Source: Termitomyces sp. T153 (Eukaryota; Basidiomycota; Agaricomycetes; Agaricales; Lyophyllaceae). Taken from it: 64,000 nt of DNA. The first letter of the stretch is position 1. Every line of letters starts with the position of its first letter. Made by a program: the position numbers and the translations under genes. The DNA lies in assembly GCA_018296165.2 (NCBI GenBank), contig JACKQL020000027.1, forward strand, positions 1 to 64,000, in the 5' to 3' direction. Below, piece by piece: positions 46,447 to 58,830 of this stretch. Under the pieces are notes generated by a model. It did no database searches and was not told the DNA's origin. It saw only the letters and a program-made list of their open reading frames with translations.

Positions 46447-47255
46447 TGTTATTTTGATACATCTAGTAGGTACATGCCGGATGTGCGTGCGTGACTATTT
46501 CGATCAAAGTAAAGAGACAAGTTATGCTGGTCCTTGTCAGAAGGTCAGTTAGGCAAGGTCAAAGCAACGTCAAAAAGCTAGAAGGTTGTCAACCAAGTCG
46601 ATGTCGAAGCCATGGCTCACGATTTGGATTGGTATCTATTTGGCACGATTCGGCTTGATTCGGCGCGACGCGATTTTCACTGGGATGCTCTTGATTCTTC
46701 GAACGCCCGTCAAACTAGGTCAAGTTCTGCCAATCTCCAGAATTCCAGATGTCTCAATTCTTAGTAGAATAATCTCCGGCTTGGAATCCTTTTATGTTCA
46801 CTGTGGTCAAAGTGTCACCTACTGAAGATACTAAGTACTAAGTGGTTTGTATCTTATGCTTTACTGCGCTATCGGATCAGAATGCTTCGAATCTGCTGCC
46901 GCACCAGTCCTTTTGTGGACATCATTTTCTCAACTCGATATCAACTTCCTTAGCCTTGTCGTGTGCTCCACTGTATAGCCACAGTCGCGGGGTATGCTTC
47001 ATAAAGATGCACAATCAGAGGTTTTTCTTGGTAATTTTATACACGACTCCGATGTCTGCATCACATGTCGGATATCGTTGGCCCAGTTCTCCTTACTAGG
47101 AGACTAAATTCTCCAACAGTAGTGAAATTTTCAACCATCGGGGGGTTCTTCAACAATTTTCATATGACGCCCTCGTTCTTCGAGCCGAATGAACGGAGAC
47201 TGTGTCAAAGAAACACAGAAGTAAACGCTTGTACCCGCATCAGCCGGAAACGAAT

Positions 47256-50200
47256 ATGGAGATGTTCAAGGTCTTGTGGTCGTGGGCACTTACCACATCT
47301 TTTAGGTTCAAAGATCACAAGCACGCGGCAACTTGAACCTTCAAGAGGGTTCGCCTTTCCCATGAGCCAGATGGCTCTTAATGATTCCCTTACCCTGCTG
47401 TTAAGAACCCTGCGCGGTGCCTTCGCCAAGCACCTTATACAACGTTGCCATTACTTGCGGACAAATCTATGGAGCTTCTTACAATGTTGTCGCGAGTTCC
47501 TATATAGGCGACGGCGCTCTGCAACTCCACCGCCCCGAAACCCTTTTAACGAATCTTTCGAAGGGGATAGACAGAGATTGAGCAAAGTAGAATTAGGACC
47601 AGGAGGAAACACGCAGATACTCCCTTCATTGCGACCAATGGCCATGTCACAATCCCTACAATCCGGCTGGCGTTCGACCTCCCACTTATCAATCAGAAGC
47701 TCCTCGAGCGATATTGCCGTGGACGTCGTTCCACCATCGGAAAATGATGCGGCCTCCATCATGAGCTTTAGGTCTGAGCAAAGGAGAGACGCAATGACAA
47801 TACATTCGGCGAACATAATGTCGAGCCAGACTTACCTAGTTCTTCCTAGAGCGAACGGATCTCGGGTTTCTTTAATCCTTCCAGAATCTCCCTCTCTCAG
47901 ACCAGTAGGCGATGTTGTAAATGTGGGAGCTAGTGGTACAACAGTTCGCCCTGAGGAAATTTCGGATAGAATCTATCCCCTCCTGCCAATGGAAGTGCCC
48001 CGATACAAACGAAAACGACTCATGTGGGTGATGTGTCCTGCCCATCTTCCTTTTGCTGAAGGATAGTCCAGTGAGGACATAGTCGCGACAAGCAAAAAAA
48101 TAAGCGCAAATCAAAACAAATTTTCTTTGTGAGCGCTCAGACTGAATCATGACTTCTAGAAGTGTATATTCTATCATAGGGGTGAACTTCCGCATGGATG
48201 GAAACAATTGACGCATCCTGAAGGCCAGCCATATTTCTACCATGCGGAAAAGGCATGAAAGTCTATGCCAGGATAATGACGTAGTAGTGCTGACCCACCA
48301 CAGAGAATCATTACCGAATCATGGATATGGGACCAGCAAATGTTTATCATACTTACCGACTTCATCAATCAAATCGAGACATTTGTTCGATCGCAAGGCT
48401 TGACGCAGCCTGTCGACACAGATCTCCTTCTCGAGGTGAAAATAGAAGATGGGGAAAATTGGTGCGGATATTACTACGTCAGTGCTTTGAATCGCAGCGT
48501 ATTTTGGCTGGAGTCTTTTGATGTTTCGGAGTATTTGGCTGAAGTTAGAGGAGAGGTTTCCCCTACACACATCAGTAAGGGACCTATCCTTTGTCTTCTT
48601 GCACAGCGGGCTCATCTGTCTAGAGCTGTATCTTGAATACCAGTACTGGTAAGTCTTCTATCATTATCAGGTTGAACATTGATATTAATTGCTGGAAGGT
48701 ATCACTGGGACTTGTTCCCCAACGTCAGTCCTACCACCGATGGTTTCTATGACCTGGTGGCGAATACAATAGCGGACGCCCGTACAGGTGCTCGACGATC
48801 TGTTGTTCCCTAGGAGTTTCAATGTAGCTGATGCCATGTTATATTTCAAGATATACTGAGTAGTAGGACTAGCACAGTTAACTACAGTAGGGAAGACCTG
48901 ATAGAGATGACTGCAATCGTGGATGTGATGAGAAGTAAGCTTGTCGATTCCGGCTGTGATACATGATTGAAGAACTTCTTTCAGACAATAAGTTCTTTGC
49001 TTCTAATTGGTGCCTCGGTGTGTTCGAGATATTCCAATTGTTTTGACTATCGCTGACAAGGGATTAATAGGACGTTTCATGCAGCTCATACGTAAGTACA
49101 TTGAGATTTCCATACATTATTGATATACAATGAAAGTTGACGAGATTGCAGTTAAAAACCGGTTCATCAACTACTATGGGGAACGTGGAGCACGCCTAGA
49201 TTCTTCACAGAGTATCTATAGTGACAAGGGCCCCCAGCGAACATGGTGCATTAAGATATTCTCTCCGCTCCTGTTATTCGCGCCGGACGTCCACCTAAAA
49301 AGCCTGAATGAACTCTGGGTCGATCAAGTGACCCCCAAGCGTCGATGCGTCGAATTCTTCATCAAGATGAACGATCAATGGAGAGAACACATTGTTCATG
49401 TACGCGGCATAATCTAGTAGAACATTCATCAGAACTGATTAAAATAAAGGCGTCAATTTTGCTCACTGCGGGTGTTGCCTTTCTTTCGATTCCTTCCAAT
49501 AATCCATCAAACAAGATGCCTCTTGCAGCCCAGATTGCGATCTATCTTTCAATTCTAACTAGCTTCATGAGTATGTTTCTTGCACTGATGTTGGTCCGAC
49601 AACACAAAGCCAAAGCACGCGACCCTTTAGATGTTCAAGTGTATGTGAGTTGTGTTGACTACTAGTTTTGCTCCAATCATGATTAAGCAGTATTGTTTTT
49701 CTCGTACTTATTAGCATGATTACTTGCATGACCATGCTACCGAGGCACTAGCCATCATGTATAGCTTGCCATATGTTTTACTCGTATGGGGGTATGTTCT
49801 CTTTGCATTGTATGTCTGCATGCTCATATGTTGTTTATCTACGTTAGGATAACAACGTTCCTAGTAGGATTCCTACTCATGTGCTTCGTTAAAACGACGG
49901 CGACTGTGCGCTCTATCGTCGGTACTGCCACATTCCTGATGTGTGGACTCATCCTATGGTGCATTGTGATGTTCTGGGAAGGAAAATGGGAGCGCAAGTT
50001 AGAAAAAGTGTGGAATCGGCTGATTGGTACGAAAGAACGGGAGAGGGATTCATCAGCATCAAATCAAAACGGCGAGACCGAGACAAGGCGAGACAACGTC
50101 GAGGCGAACCCAAATGCCAGTGGAAGCGAGAGCCAAGACAACGCTGAAGTGAACCAAAATGGAACCGAGTCCAGCCATGACGCTGGTTCAACGGCGCAGG

Positions 50201-50286
50201 ATGTTGACCAGAAAATTAAACGATTCTGCTCACGGTTGATGTCCGCAAGGTCCTGGCGGACCGGCAAGACCATCATTCCTGTATGA
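47256..50286 (+). pseudogene. WW-motif membrane protein, copy 2, disrupted
   Basis: The same family and layout as copy 1: MEMFKVLWSWALTTSF (47,256), the WW-like motif LPHGWKQLTHPEGQPYFYH (48,188-48,250), RIITESWIWDQQMFIILTDF, WCGYYYVSALNRSVFWLESF, RTWCIKIFSPLLLFAPDVHL, IAIYLSILTSFMSMFLALML V and the polar tail ending at 50,286. Differences suggest decay. Near 47,320 a 22-bp excess (ACGCGGCAACTTGAACC..) shifts the frame and brings TGA. The donor after the WW exon is GC (48,253-48,254) where copy 1 has GT. Near 49,400 an extra base leads to TAG where copy 1 reads through (HVGANLMEP). A shortened protein could still start at the Met of MSQMALNDSL (about 47,361). Confidence 0.65.
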
Positions 50287-50699
50287 TTGCACGTTCCTTA
50301 GCTCTCGCTTCCAGATTTGGAAAGCAAAGATTGTGCATTGACCAGACGTTTCTGAGCCTCGAATGGATTACAGAATAGAAGTACGACTGTCTAGGAGACA
50401 CGAGTGGTTACGCTCAAGTATTCTTCTAAATTACCCGTAACTATCGCTATCGTGAATATTTAATCTACAAGGTCAGCCTATATCATGGGCAGAAAGCCTC
50501 ACAAGTACACGACGCACAGCGTCAAGAGGATGCGTTATAAATAATACAGCAGTAAATGGTGAGATCTTCATGCATTGAATCGTCGTCGCAGAGAGAAGGC
50601 ATCCTTATAAGGAAAGGGCATGATTGGCAATAAGGCCACGCATTATACGGGAGAGGTGTCGGGGGCGGACGGTAGAAGCGGCTACAGTCAAATTAGAGG

Positions 50700-51698
50700 A
50701 AGAGACCTTCCTGCTGAGCTTGCATGTACCGCTGCTCTTCGTCGAAGTGGCAGTCGGGGCACTGGTGGTGGCAGTTCCAGAGGCAGATGTCCCTGAGGCA
50801 GATGTCCCTGAGGCAGATGTCCCAGTGGTGGCCGAACCATTGGACGAGGAAGAGGAACCAGAGACAAAGGCAGCAATGGGAGGGCCAGGGAAGGTGTAAG
50901 AGGATCCAGGTTTGAAGACGTCGGGGTCAAAGATGCCAGGGTCGCTGTCACTGTAGGCACCAGGGAAACTCACGAGCTCCTTGTCTGTGGGTGCACCAGT
51001 CTGGCTACCACCCACGGTGAACTGAGAGCAAGAGGGATAGAATTCGGCGCCACCCATGGAGACCGCTCCTTGGAGAGCGATGATTTCATGACGGATCAAG
51101 TAGTTGCCGGGGGCAAGAGTGTTTGGGAGTGTCACTGTGACGGGCTGGCCGGCCGCTGGAGGATCAAGTCAGATATAGTGATAGATTTGTACAAGGTATA
51201 CAGATACTTACGGAGCTCGGCCTGGATCCACTTGCCACTAGCATCCTGACCTTGTTGATCGATCTTGAACCACTTCGCTTTGGTGGAATCGAACTTGTCG
51301 CAAGTCGCACTTCCACAAGAAGCCAGATACGTCATCAATGGACCAGTGTTATGGGGCCACTGAGCAACCAACCAGTCAGAATGAAGTATAACGAAGTAAA
51401 GCACAACTCACGTTTCCACCGAATCCAGAACCCCAAGTAAATTCGAACTTGCTGCCCGGCATTGCGTTGCCGACATCCGCCGCAGATTGAGGAGCGCCGA
51501 ACCCACAGTTCATGTCTGGGTTCGTGGCACCTTTCACAGGCGATGTGCTGCTGACCAGGCGAATAATGGAGGGATTTTGCTGTTGACAGTGTTTCCCGGG
51601 TAGACTTTGCCATCAACGGTGACCTAAGTTACAAGGTCATGTGCAAGTGCAGAAGTTGCGACGGCGATAGGGAGAGAAATTGAAGATACAAGCTTCAT
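50700..51698 (-). pseudogene. AA9 lytic polysaccharide monooxygenase, copy 2, frameshifted
   Basis: Minus strand, ATG at 51,696-51,698. MKLVSSISLPIAVATSALA is a clear signal peptide, followed by the mature His. Later blocks are MNCGFGAPQSAADVGNAMPG, KFEFTWGSGFGGN, an intron, WPHNTGPLMTYLASCGSATC, a second intron (about 51,152-51,210, GTAAGT..CAG), GQPVTVTLPNTLAPGNYLIR HE, GGAEFYPSCSQFTVGG and a Ser/Ala/Thr linker with repeated SASGT ending GTCKL. The copper ligands (His-1, the HNT His, the FYPS Tyr) are all encoded. Two lesions in exon 1 break it: HDLVT is followed by TAG where copy 1 has CAA, and a 4-bp loss (AGCAAAATCCC against AGCAAAGAAAATCCC) shifts frame. The linker repeat GAGGCAGATGTCCCT is three units here and two in copy 1. 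Confidence 0.85.
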
Positions 51699-51853
51699 TT
51701 TTACTGTAGCAGTGGAGCGCACGTCGGAGTGGAAAATCAATGAAGGAGTGAGGAGGGAACCTAGTCTTTTTGCTCAGCGGGAGACGGAGGCGTATAGCTC
51801 GTAAAGTGGTCAAGAAGGTAAAGTTTTGGTATTTATTCGGCTTCACCAGCTGA

Positions 51854-52532
51854 GGGCTGTTAGACGGACAGTACTAGTGTGGTCAGCTTGTAGCGGTACC
51901 GTGACTACGTCACCGTTGCGACATGCAGTATCTAATCTTAGTTATTCTGTTCAGTAAAATTTACCTATGCCATTTCGAATCCTTCCGTAGTATCAAAGGC
52001 TTCGGAATAGTCGTAGTAATTAGCTTCTTGCAAATACAGGACTTAGAACAGTTCTAACGCGAGACTCCACTCAGTGTGACCGTACTCTGCTCTATTAGGC
52101 GGACTACTTGTTACACAGCTGGACTACATGGTCACGTGGTTTTGGACTCTGAAGTCGACGTGGCATTACATCCTCAGTTGATCTCTCTCACTGCGACAGT
52201 CACTGAAATTGTAAGTGCTTCATCTGACTAAACTTTTTATATATGGACTGATTACCTTACGCGTAGTTCATTCTCTGTCGCGTAGGTACAATAAACTTAG
52301 TTGATCTCTCTCACTGACAGTCACTGAGGTTTTCATTCTCTGTTGCATAGCTCTCAGACATGGTATGGCAGGTTATGGGCATCCCTTCCTGGGATTGCTA
52401 GAACCATCTGAGCTGCTGGAGACAATTCTTGTTTTTCCTATTTGTGTGCTTTAGAATGTATTGGCTTGCTACCATTGCAGCATATATCTGTCTTGTTGCA
52501 GCATACAGTTGTTTCTCTTGGGTCTGATCATC
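51854..52532. other. Intergenic stretch crossing a CpG-decay border
   Basis: No gene. GTTGATCTCTCTCACTG..ACAGTCACTGA occurs at 52,177-52,210 and 52,299-52,328, and TTCATTCTCTGT occurs after each. The first unit ends TCGCGTAG and the second TTGCATAG, so CpG loss begins between two adjacent repeats near 52,290. Confidence 0.5.
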
Positions 52533-53452
52533 ATGACTGATTTGTTTGGTCCTCATCCTCCTTGTCAGCTACAAGCCACTGCATTGTCATCAAATTCTGT
52601 GTCATGTGTTGTCCCATTGGGCCCAGAGTCCCAATCTGTTCCTCTTATTTGAAACAGACCTCCTCATATGCCTACTTTGCCTCCTGATTCTGCTGATATT
52701 TCTCATCATCCTCCTAAGTGTATGGCCCCTCATTAGCTGCATATATCTTCTTCTTTGTCCAATTCTTTTGTTCATAGTCATTTAGAGACACTGACTCTGG
52801 CCATGTCTTCTCATGTTGCTCCACCACATTCTCTGCATGTTCCTATACCAGTTCATCTGGCTCAGTCTCATCCTCATTTTCTTTTGTCTCATCAGCCTGT
52901 TTCTTGATCTGTTCCTTTATCAAGTGGGGCTCCTGCCCCTCTTCCTGCACCCTTTTCTTTTCATACTCCAACTCATTCTTTGACCCCTCCCTTTTCTCCT
53001 GATCCAGTTTTCTCTTGACCTCCATCTGTTTTCTTGGCTTCTCATGTCTTGTTGCCCATTTTGGGTACAGTACCTGACCCTGTTTTTGTACAAGAGAATT
53101 CCAGTCAATTTTTGTCTCATCAGGTTCATCCAGATCCAGTTTCTACGGTAGATCCTTTTCCTTTTAATCCCAGCCATATTATGCCTAACCAGGTTCATCT
53201 GGGTCCTGGTCATGTTTTGTCTTCCATGAATCCCCAGGCTTATGGGGGATATGCTCTGCCTACTGGCAAACATTTTTCTATGGCTGGTTTTCTAAACCAT
53301 CCTTGTTGCTATCATACACATACAGCTGCTCCTCATTCCTACCCATATTCTTATTTCTCCCCTCTAGCAAATACTGCTGTTACTGAGTCTATTTCTGATT
53401 CTAAACTTCCTTCCCTTTCTACTATACCTAAATTTTCTTCATCTGCAGATTG

Positions 53453-53822
53453 TGTCAGGGGACTTCCATTTCCAACCTCCATGACTGGTTCCAGCACCTC
53501 TGCAGCTTGTTTGATGCCTCCATGGTGCTTTCCAGGACCGCAGAGATCTCCAGAGAACTGTGGAGTTCTCTGTATTACCTCAGCAACCATTGCCCTAGGG
53601 TTAGGAGTAACTCCAGTCACCTGTACAGTAGTTTCCATGCCTCCACCACCTGCTGATGCACTGTGCTGAGCAGTAGAGATCCTTTGACTTGTTCTCCTCC
53701 GATTCCCCTCTGCTAGGTGATTAGTCACTGATTTGTATCATCATCTACTCTGCTAATATACTTCAGAATCCCCTCTGCTAGCTGTGTGACTCCAATCTGC
53801 TGCCCCAGAGGTTGCCCTTACA
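53453..53822 (+). repeat. 5' LTR of chromovirus copy 1
   Basis: TGTCAGGGGAC..GTTGCCCTTACA, 370 bp, preceded by the TSD GATTG. The same family forms the LTR at 19,705-20,063. Confidence 0.9.
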
Positions 53823-53928
53823 GCAGAACAAGTCTCCTAAAACTGGCCTGAAAGCTCTACATAGCTGCAAGGAACCTTTGAGCTGCTATCAATCACTTCT
53901 CTACCAGAATTATGCACCATGGAGTTCT

Positions 53929-55060
53929 ATGTCTCAGCTTGCCAACCCAGACACACCTTCAGAGGCCCCAGCCCTGCAGGACAAAGCCTGGACTTGCCTG
54001 CTCCACCTAGAGACCCAGGTGCAATTAATGCAATCATCTCTCACCCACCATACAACCAAACTCTCTACCCTCTATCAGACAACAGATCTTATCTCCTAAT
54101 CCCTCCAGGCACTGCTAAAATGCCTGAGCCCTAACTCTGCCTGACCCTACAGCCACGGATCCCTTGTCTGGTGCTGCCAGATGCATACAATGGTGCCTGA
54201 TCTGGCAGGGAGCAATTCCTACAGTGCTGCCTCACCTATATCCACCTCAGTGGAGATGCTTTTGACTCTGACATGTTGGAAATAGCCTGGGTGCTGTCAT
54301 ACATGAAGACTGGATGTGCCTCCACCTACATGCTGTGAGTTCTCTGCTGTCCTGGAGGTGTAGGGAGCTTCCCAGACTGGGGCACCTTTTAAAAGGACTT
54401 TTGCACAGAGTTTTTCTCATTAGACCCCACCAAGATGGTGGCACTGATGCTGCATGACAGAGAGCAATATGGACAAGGAAAGCATACATTGGATGAGCAC
54501 ATTGACTCATTCTGAGCCCTGGTCAATTAGGCTGCCTACCCCAATGGCCTCCAACTATGCCTCACCTTCCAGGATGGCTTGCACCCTGCCTTGGTGTAAC
54601 ACATTGACAATCTGGCAGAGGGTTGCCCCAACAATGAAAAGGTTGTGTCATGGTACAAGGTGGCCTGGGACCAATGGCAACTCATGGAGATATGGAGGGA
54701 GCTCCACCACCCCCATTGCATGCTGCACCCCACTCCAGTTAGCAACCTTTGCCACTCTGTGCCTACTCACCCAGTGCTGGCCCTCACTCCAGCTGCCCCC
54801 GCAGCATGTCCCCTACCACCAGGGATCCCCATGGATGTGGATGCAGCCTGACAACTCCACTGGGCACTTTGCATGGCACTGTCTCCTGGGCCTGGAGGTA
54901 TGCTACCTCTCTATAGCAGAGCAGGAGGAACTCCTCCAGCAGCTCTTGGCCACAAAAGATGCCACCGGAGCTCCATTGCTGGATAAGCCCACACCAGAGT
55001 TGACTCTGGAGGAAGCCAGCATGTGCACCTCACCTCTGGAGCTGGAGGAGGATTTTTAGT
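53929..55060 (+). pseudogene. gag region of chromovirus copy 1
   Basis: The start MSQLANPDTPSEAPALQD at 53,929 matches the gag start of copy 2 at 20,171. The region continues through stops to a degraded zinc knuckle near 54,860-54,890 (GHFAWHCLLGLEVCYLSIAE). The first Cys pair is no longer recognisable. gag forms the nucleocapsid that packages element RNA. Confidence 0.7.
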
Positions 55061-55282
55061 TGAGTGACAGATCCTCCATTGCTAGGTGCTAACAAGTTTT
55101 CTTGTCTATTGATAGAAAATGAAACTGCCTTTTCTGATGCCCTTCATTCTGAGATAGAAGAACTTCAAATTCCCCTTCCAGATGTACAAACACTAACTCC
55201 AGAGCCCCCACCAAGCTCTCTGACACCTCCAAAGGTCCAACAGCACAGCCCTGCTTGAGTGCATTGAATACCCTGATAGTAC

Positions 55283-55616
55283 ATGATGGCCTCTGGCTTG
55301 TCCACCCATTCCCTGTGCTTCAATGTAGAAATTGAGATGACAGACACCCAGAAAAACCACAGAGTCACAGCTCTCCTAGACAGCAGAGCAATGGGACTTT
55401 TCCTGGACTTGGAGTTTATCAAATGCCATCGCCTGACTATGCAGCCCCTTCCCAAGCCCATTTCTGTCTACAACATTGATGGAATGCCCAACAAAGCTGG
55501 TGCAATTAGCTCTGTGGTTGACCTGGTTTTGAAATTATGCAGAGTGCACCATATTCACCATTACCAGCTTGGGAAGGCAAGACATGATCCTTGGATTCAC
55601 ATGGCTCTGAGAGCAT
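55283..55616 (+). pseudogene. Retropepsin-like protease of chromovirus copy 1
   Basis: HRVTALLDSRAMGLFLDLEF followed by NIDGMPNKAG matches the clan AA aspartic protease fold. The catalytic triad should be DSG; here Gly is Arg (AGA from GGA), the same change as in copy 2. After ALRA the frame meets TGA. Confidence 0.65.
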
Positions 55617-55802
55617 AATCCTGGAGTTGATTGGACCAAATGAGAGGTGACCATGAGTAGACGCTTCAGGAAGTGCTCTGCCTGTGCTGTGGAGAACAGA
55701 GCAGAGCATTGGACCCAAATCTGAGAGCATGCAGCCATCTGAGCATGTCATGCTGGCCCTCTCCCCTTTACTGATCTAGACCTCCTAGACCCCCCACCTC
55801 TG

Positions 55803-57400
55803 GTGTTCCCTTGTAGAGAGGCCCTCTACAAGGATGAGTGGAGCAATGGCAGAGCCCTGGAGGAGGAGCGTGGAGGGGAGTTTGGTGGTATATATGAGCT
55901 GGAGCTCCGGGATGAAGTAATAGAGGCAGGGGATAGAATCTATATTACCACTGTCCACCCGCCACCCTCTGTTGCAGAGATCAGGGCTAGCCAAACTACT
56001 TCCCAGAGGCTGGCCCAGGCTTTTGCTGCCAACACCATGCCTCAAGAGTTCCAAAACATGGTACTTCCCTACTTGCATGTGTTTGAAGATGTGTTCTCCA
56101 AAGCCTCCTTCAACTTGCTTCCAGAGTGCAAGAGGTGGGACCATGCCATCAAACTGCTGCCTGACTCTACACCCTCCAGCTGTAAGGTCTACTCCCTTGT
56201 GCCCAGGAAGCAGGATGAGCTCAACACATTCCTACAGAAGAACTTGGACTCTGGTCATATCCATCCATCCAAGTTCCCAATGGCTTCTCTGGTCTTCTTC
56301 ATCAAAAAGAAGGATGACTCTCTCTGACTGGTACAGGACTACCAGGTACTCAATGCCATGACAGTGAAGAACCATTACTCCCTCCCCCTCATCTCTGAGC
56401 TCATCAACAACCTCCAGGGCATGTGATACTTCACTAAACTGGACATCTGGTGGGGTTACAACAATGTGTGCATTCAGGAAGGAGACAAGTGAAAGGCAGC
56501 CTTCCAGACCAACTGGGGACTGTTTGAGCCACTCATCATGTTCTTTGGTCTCACCAACAGCCCAGCCACCTTCCAGACCATGATGAACAACATCTTCCAG
56601 GACCTCATTGTGGAGGGTGTAGTGTGTGTGTACCTCAATGACATCCTCATCTATACCAAAATGCTGGAGGAACACTATTGGATCACTTGTCTCATTCTGG
56701 AATGCCTCTGCCAGCACCAGCTTTACCTCAAGCCAGAGAAGTGCAAGTTTAAACAAGCCCAGATTGAGTACCTTGGCCTGATCATCTTCCACAGAGCAGC
56801 AGAGATGGACTCAGTGAAGGTAGCAGGTGTGATGGAGTAGCTGGAGCTCTCAAACAAGAAGGAGGTATAGGCATTCCTTGGTTTTGCAAACTTCTACCAG
56901 AGATTCATCCAGGACTTCTTGCACCATGCCCACCTGCTGTTTGACCTCATAGTAAAGAATGTTACATGGAGCTGAGGACTTCTGGAGCAGATGGCCTTTG
57001 ACACTCTCAAGTGCACTATGACCTCTGGACCCATCCTCCTCTTCCTGGACAACAACTCTCCCTTCTAGGTGGAGGCTGACAGCTGTGACTTTGCCACTGG
57101 GGCAGTGCTCTCACAGCAATTTCCAGAGGACAGGAAGTGGCATCTGGTGGCCTTTTACTCCAAAAGCCTGAATGCAGTGGAATGGAACTACAAGATCCAT
57201 GACAAGGAGATGCTGGCCATCATCTGGTTGTTCAAGGAGTGGTGGCACTTCCTGGAAGGTGCATGGCACAAGTTCAAGGTCTGGACAGATTACAAGAACC
57301 ATGATTACTTCCAGATGGCCAAGAAGCTCAATTGCTGGCAGGCCCAATGGTCCCTCTACCTTGCCAACTTTGACTTCTCCTTGCACCACAAGCCTGGTTG
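55803..57400 (+). pseudogene. Reverse transcriptase and RNase H of chromovirus copy 1
   Basis: RT blocks: [41 protein letters not shown] followed by TGA (56,325-56,327; RLVQDY expected, CGA to TGA), FGLTNSPATFQTMMNNIFQD and YLNDILIYTKMLEEHYW. The active-site YLDD is YLND: the first catalytic Asp is lost. RNase H begins at 57,069 (EADSCDFATGAVLSQQFPED) and continues HLVAFYSKSLNAVEWNYKIH DKEML to VWTDYKNHDYFQ, the Asp-bearing TDH region. Several stops lie between the blocks. Confidence 0.85.
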
Positions 57401-57664
57401 GAGCATAGGGAAACCAGATGCCCTGTTTTGGAGGGTGGACCATGGAATGGGAGAAGGGGATAATAGTAACATCATGCTTCTCCGCCCTGAATTGTTTGCA
57501 ATCCAAGCTATGGAGGGCCTCACTGTCAATGGAGCAGAGGCAGACATTCTCCAGAACATACAATGGGATAATAGAGGTGGTCAACAGGAGGAGCTTGTGG
57601 CACAGGCTGCTTGGACACTGAAGTTGGGGCATACTATTGGTGTTAATGTGGTCTGCACTGACAA

Positions 57665-58830
57665 ATGGGCCCTCCAAGATGGAATCCTGACCTTCTGAGA
57701 CTGTATCTACATTCCCAACATTCTGGAGCTCTGTTGGAGGATTGTGGAGCAGCACCACAACTCCCACATTGCAGGGCACCCTGGGCAGTGGAAGACACTG
57801 GAGTTAGTATCATGGAACTACTGGTGGCCCCAGATGTTCCAGTACATTGGGTCCTACACTAGTATCTGCGATCTCTGCCTCTGGACCAAGCCCCAGTGCT
57901 GACTCCCCTACAGACAGTTACACCTGCTACTGGTGCCCACAGAACAGTGGAGTGTAGCATCCATAGACTTCATTGTAGAGCATGGTTATGATGCAATGAT
58001 GGTGGTGGTGGATCTGTATGGCAAGAGAGCACACTTCATTCCAACCCACACCACCTGCTCTGCCATGAGTGCCATGAACTTGTACTGGAAGAATGTCTGG
58101 AAGCTCCATGGCCTCTCTGATGCCTATGTCTCAGATTGGGGACTGCAATTTGTGGTGGAGTTCACCCAGGAGCTCTAATGACTGCTTGGAGTAAAGCTCC
58201 ACACCACCACTGCCTACCACCCACAGTCCAATGGCCAGATGAAGCATTTAAACCAGGAGCTGGAACAGTATCTCCACCTCTTCTGCAATGAGTGCCAAGA
58301 TGACTGGGACAAACTCCTCCCCAATGCCAAATTCTAGTACAACAACCATGTTCATGCATCCACCCAGTTTTCTCCATTCTTTCTTGATACCAGATGGCAC
58401 CTGTGCATGGGTTTTGAACCCCAGGCCTGACCCTTGGAGAATGAGGCAGTGAACAAATTTGTGGACTGGATGAAGAGGTCACAGGAGGAGGCCCAAGCTG
58501 CACTAGCAAAAGCAAAAGATGACATGGCATAATACTATAACTGTGGGAGGACCCTGGAGCACAGATATCAGCTCAGAGATCAAGTCTACCTAGATGCCTC
58601 TGACATTACAACTACCTGACCCTCAAAAAAGCTGTCACACTACCAATTAGGGCCATTCACAGTGAAATGACAGGTGGGACCCCTGGCCTATTGACTCTGA
58701 CTTTCTATAGGGTGAATGGCCCTAATTGGTGGTGACAGCTTTTTTGATGCACCAGCTTCATTTAGTGTTCAATGTGGTCAAACTAATCCCAGCCCCTAAA
58801 GATCCTATCCCAGGGCGATGTCTGCCACCT
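57665..58830 (+). pseudogene. Integrase of chromovirus copy 1
   Basis: An H2C2-like zinc-binding part near 57,740-57,900 (AGHPGQWKTLELVSWNYWWP when frames are followed, Cys pair at SICDLC), then a DDE core: WSVASIDFIVEHG (first Asp, about 57,968), LSDAYVSDWGLQFVVEF (second Asp), and after a TAA QSNGQMKHLNQELEQYL (Glu). The C-terminal GPF/Y-type segment LSHYQLGPFTVK (58,632-58,665) is followed by an inverted duplication of itself. Integrase inserts element cDNA; this copy has multiple stops. Confidence 0.75.

Larger units (their letters stand above)
46687..51853 (+). repeat. Segmental duplication, copy 2 (partner at 6791-14373)
   Basis: A 5,167-bp copy without the LTR insertions of copy 1, and with its CpG intact throughout. 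It supplies the empty sites for insertions A and B and the reference for reading CpG changes in copy 1. Confidence 0.85.
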
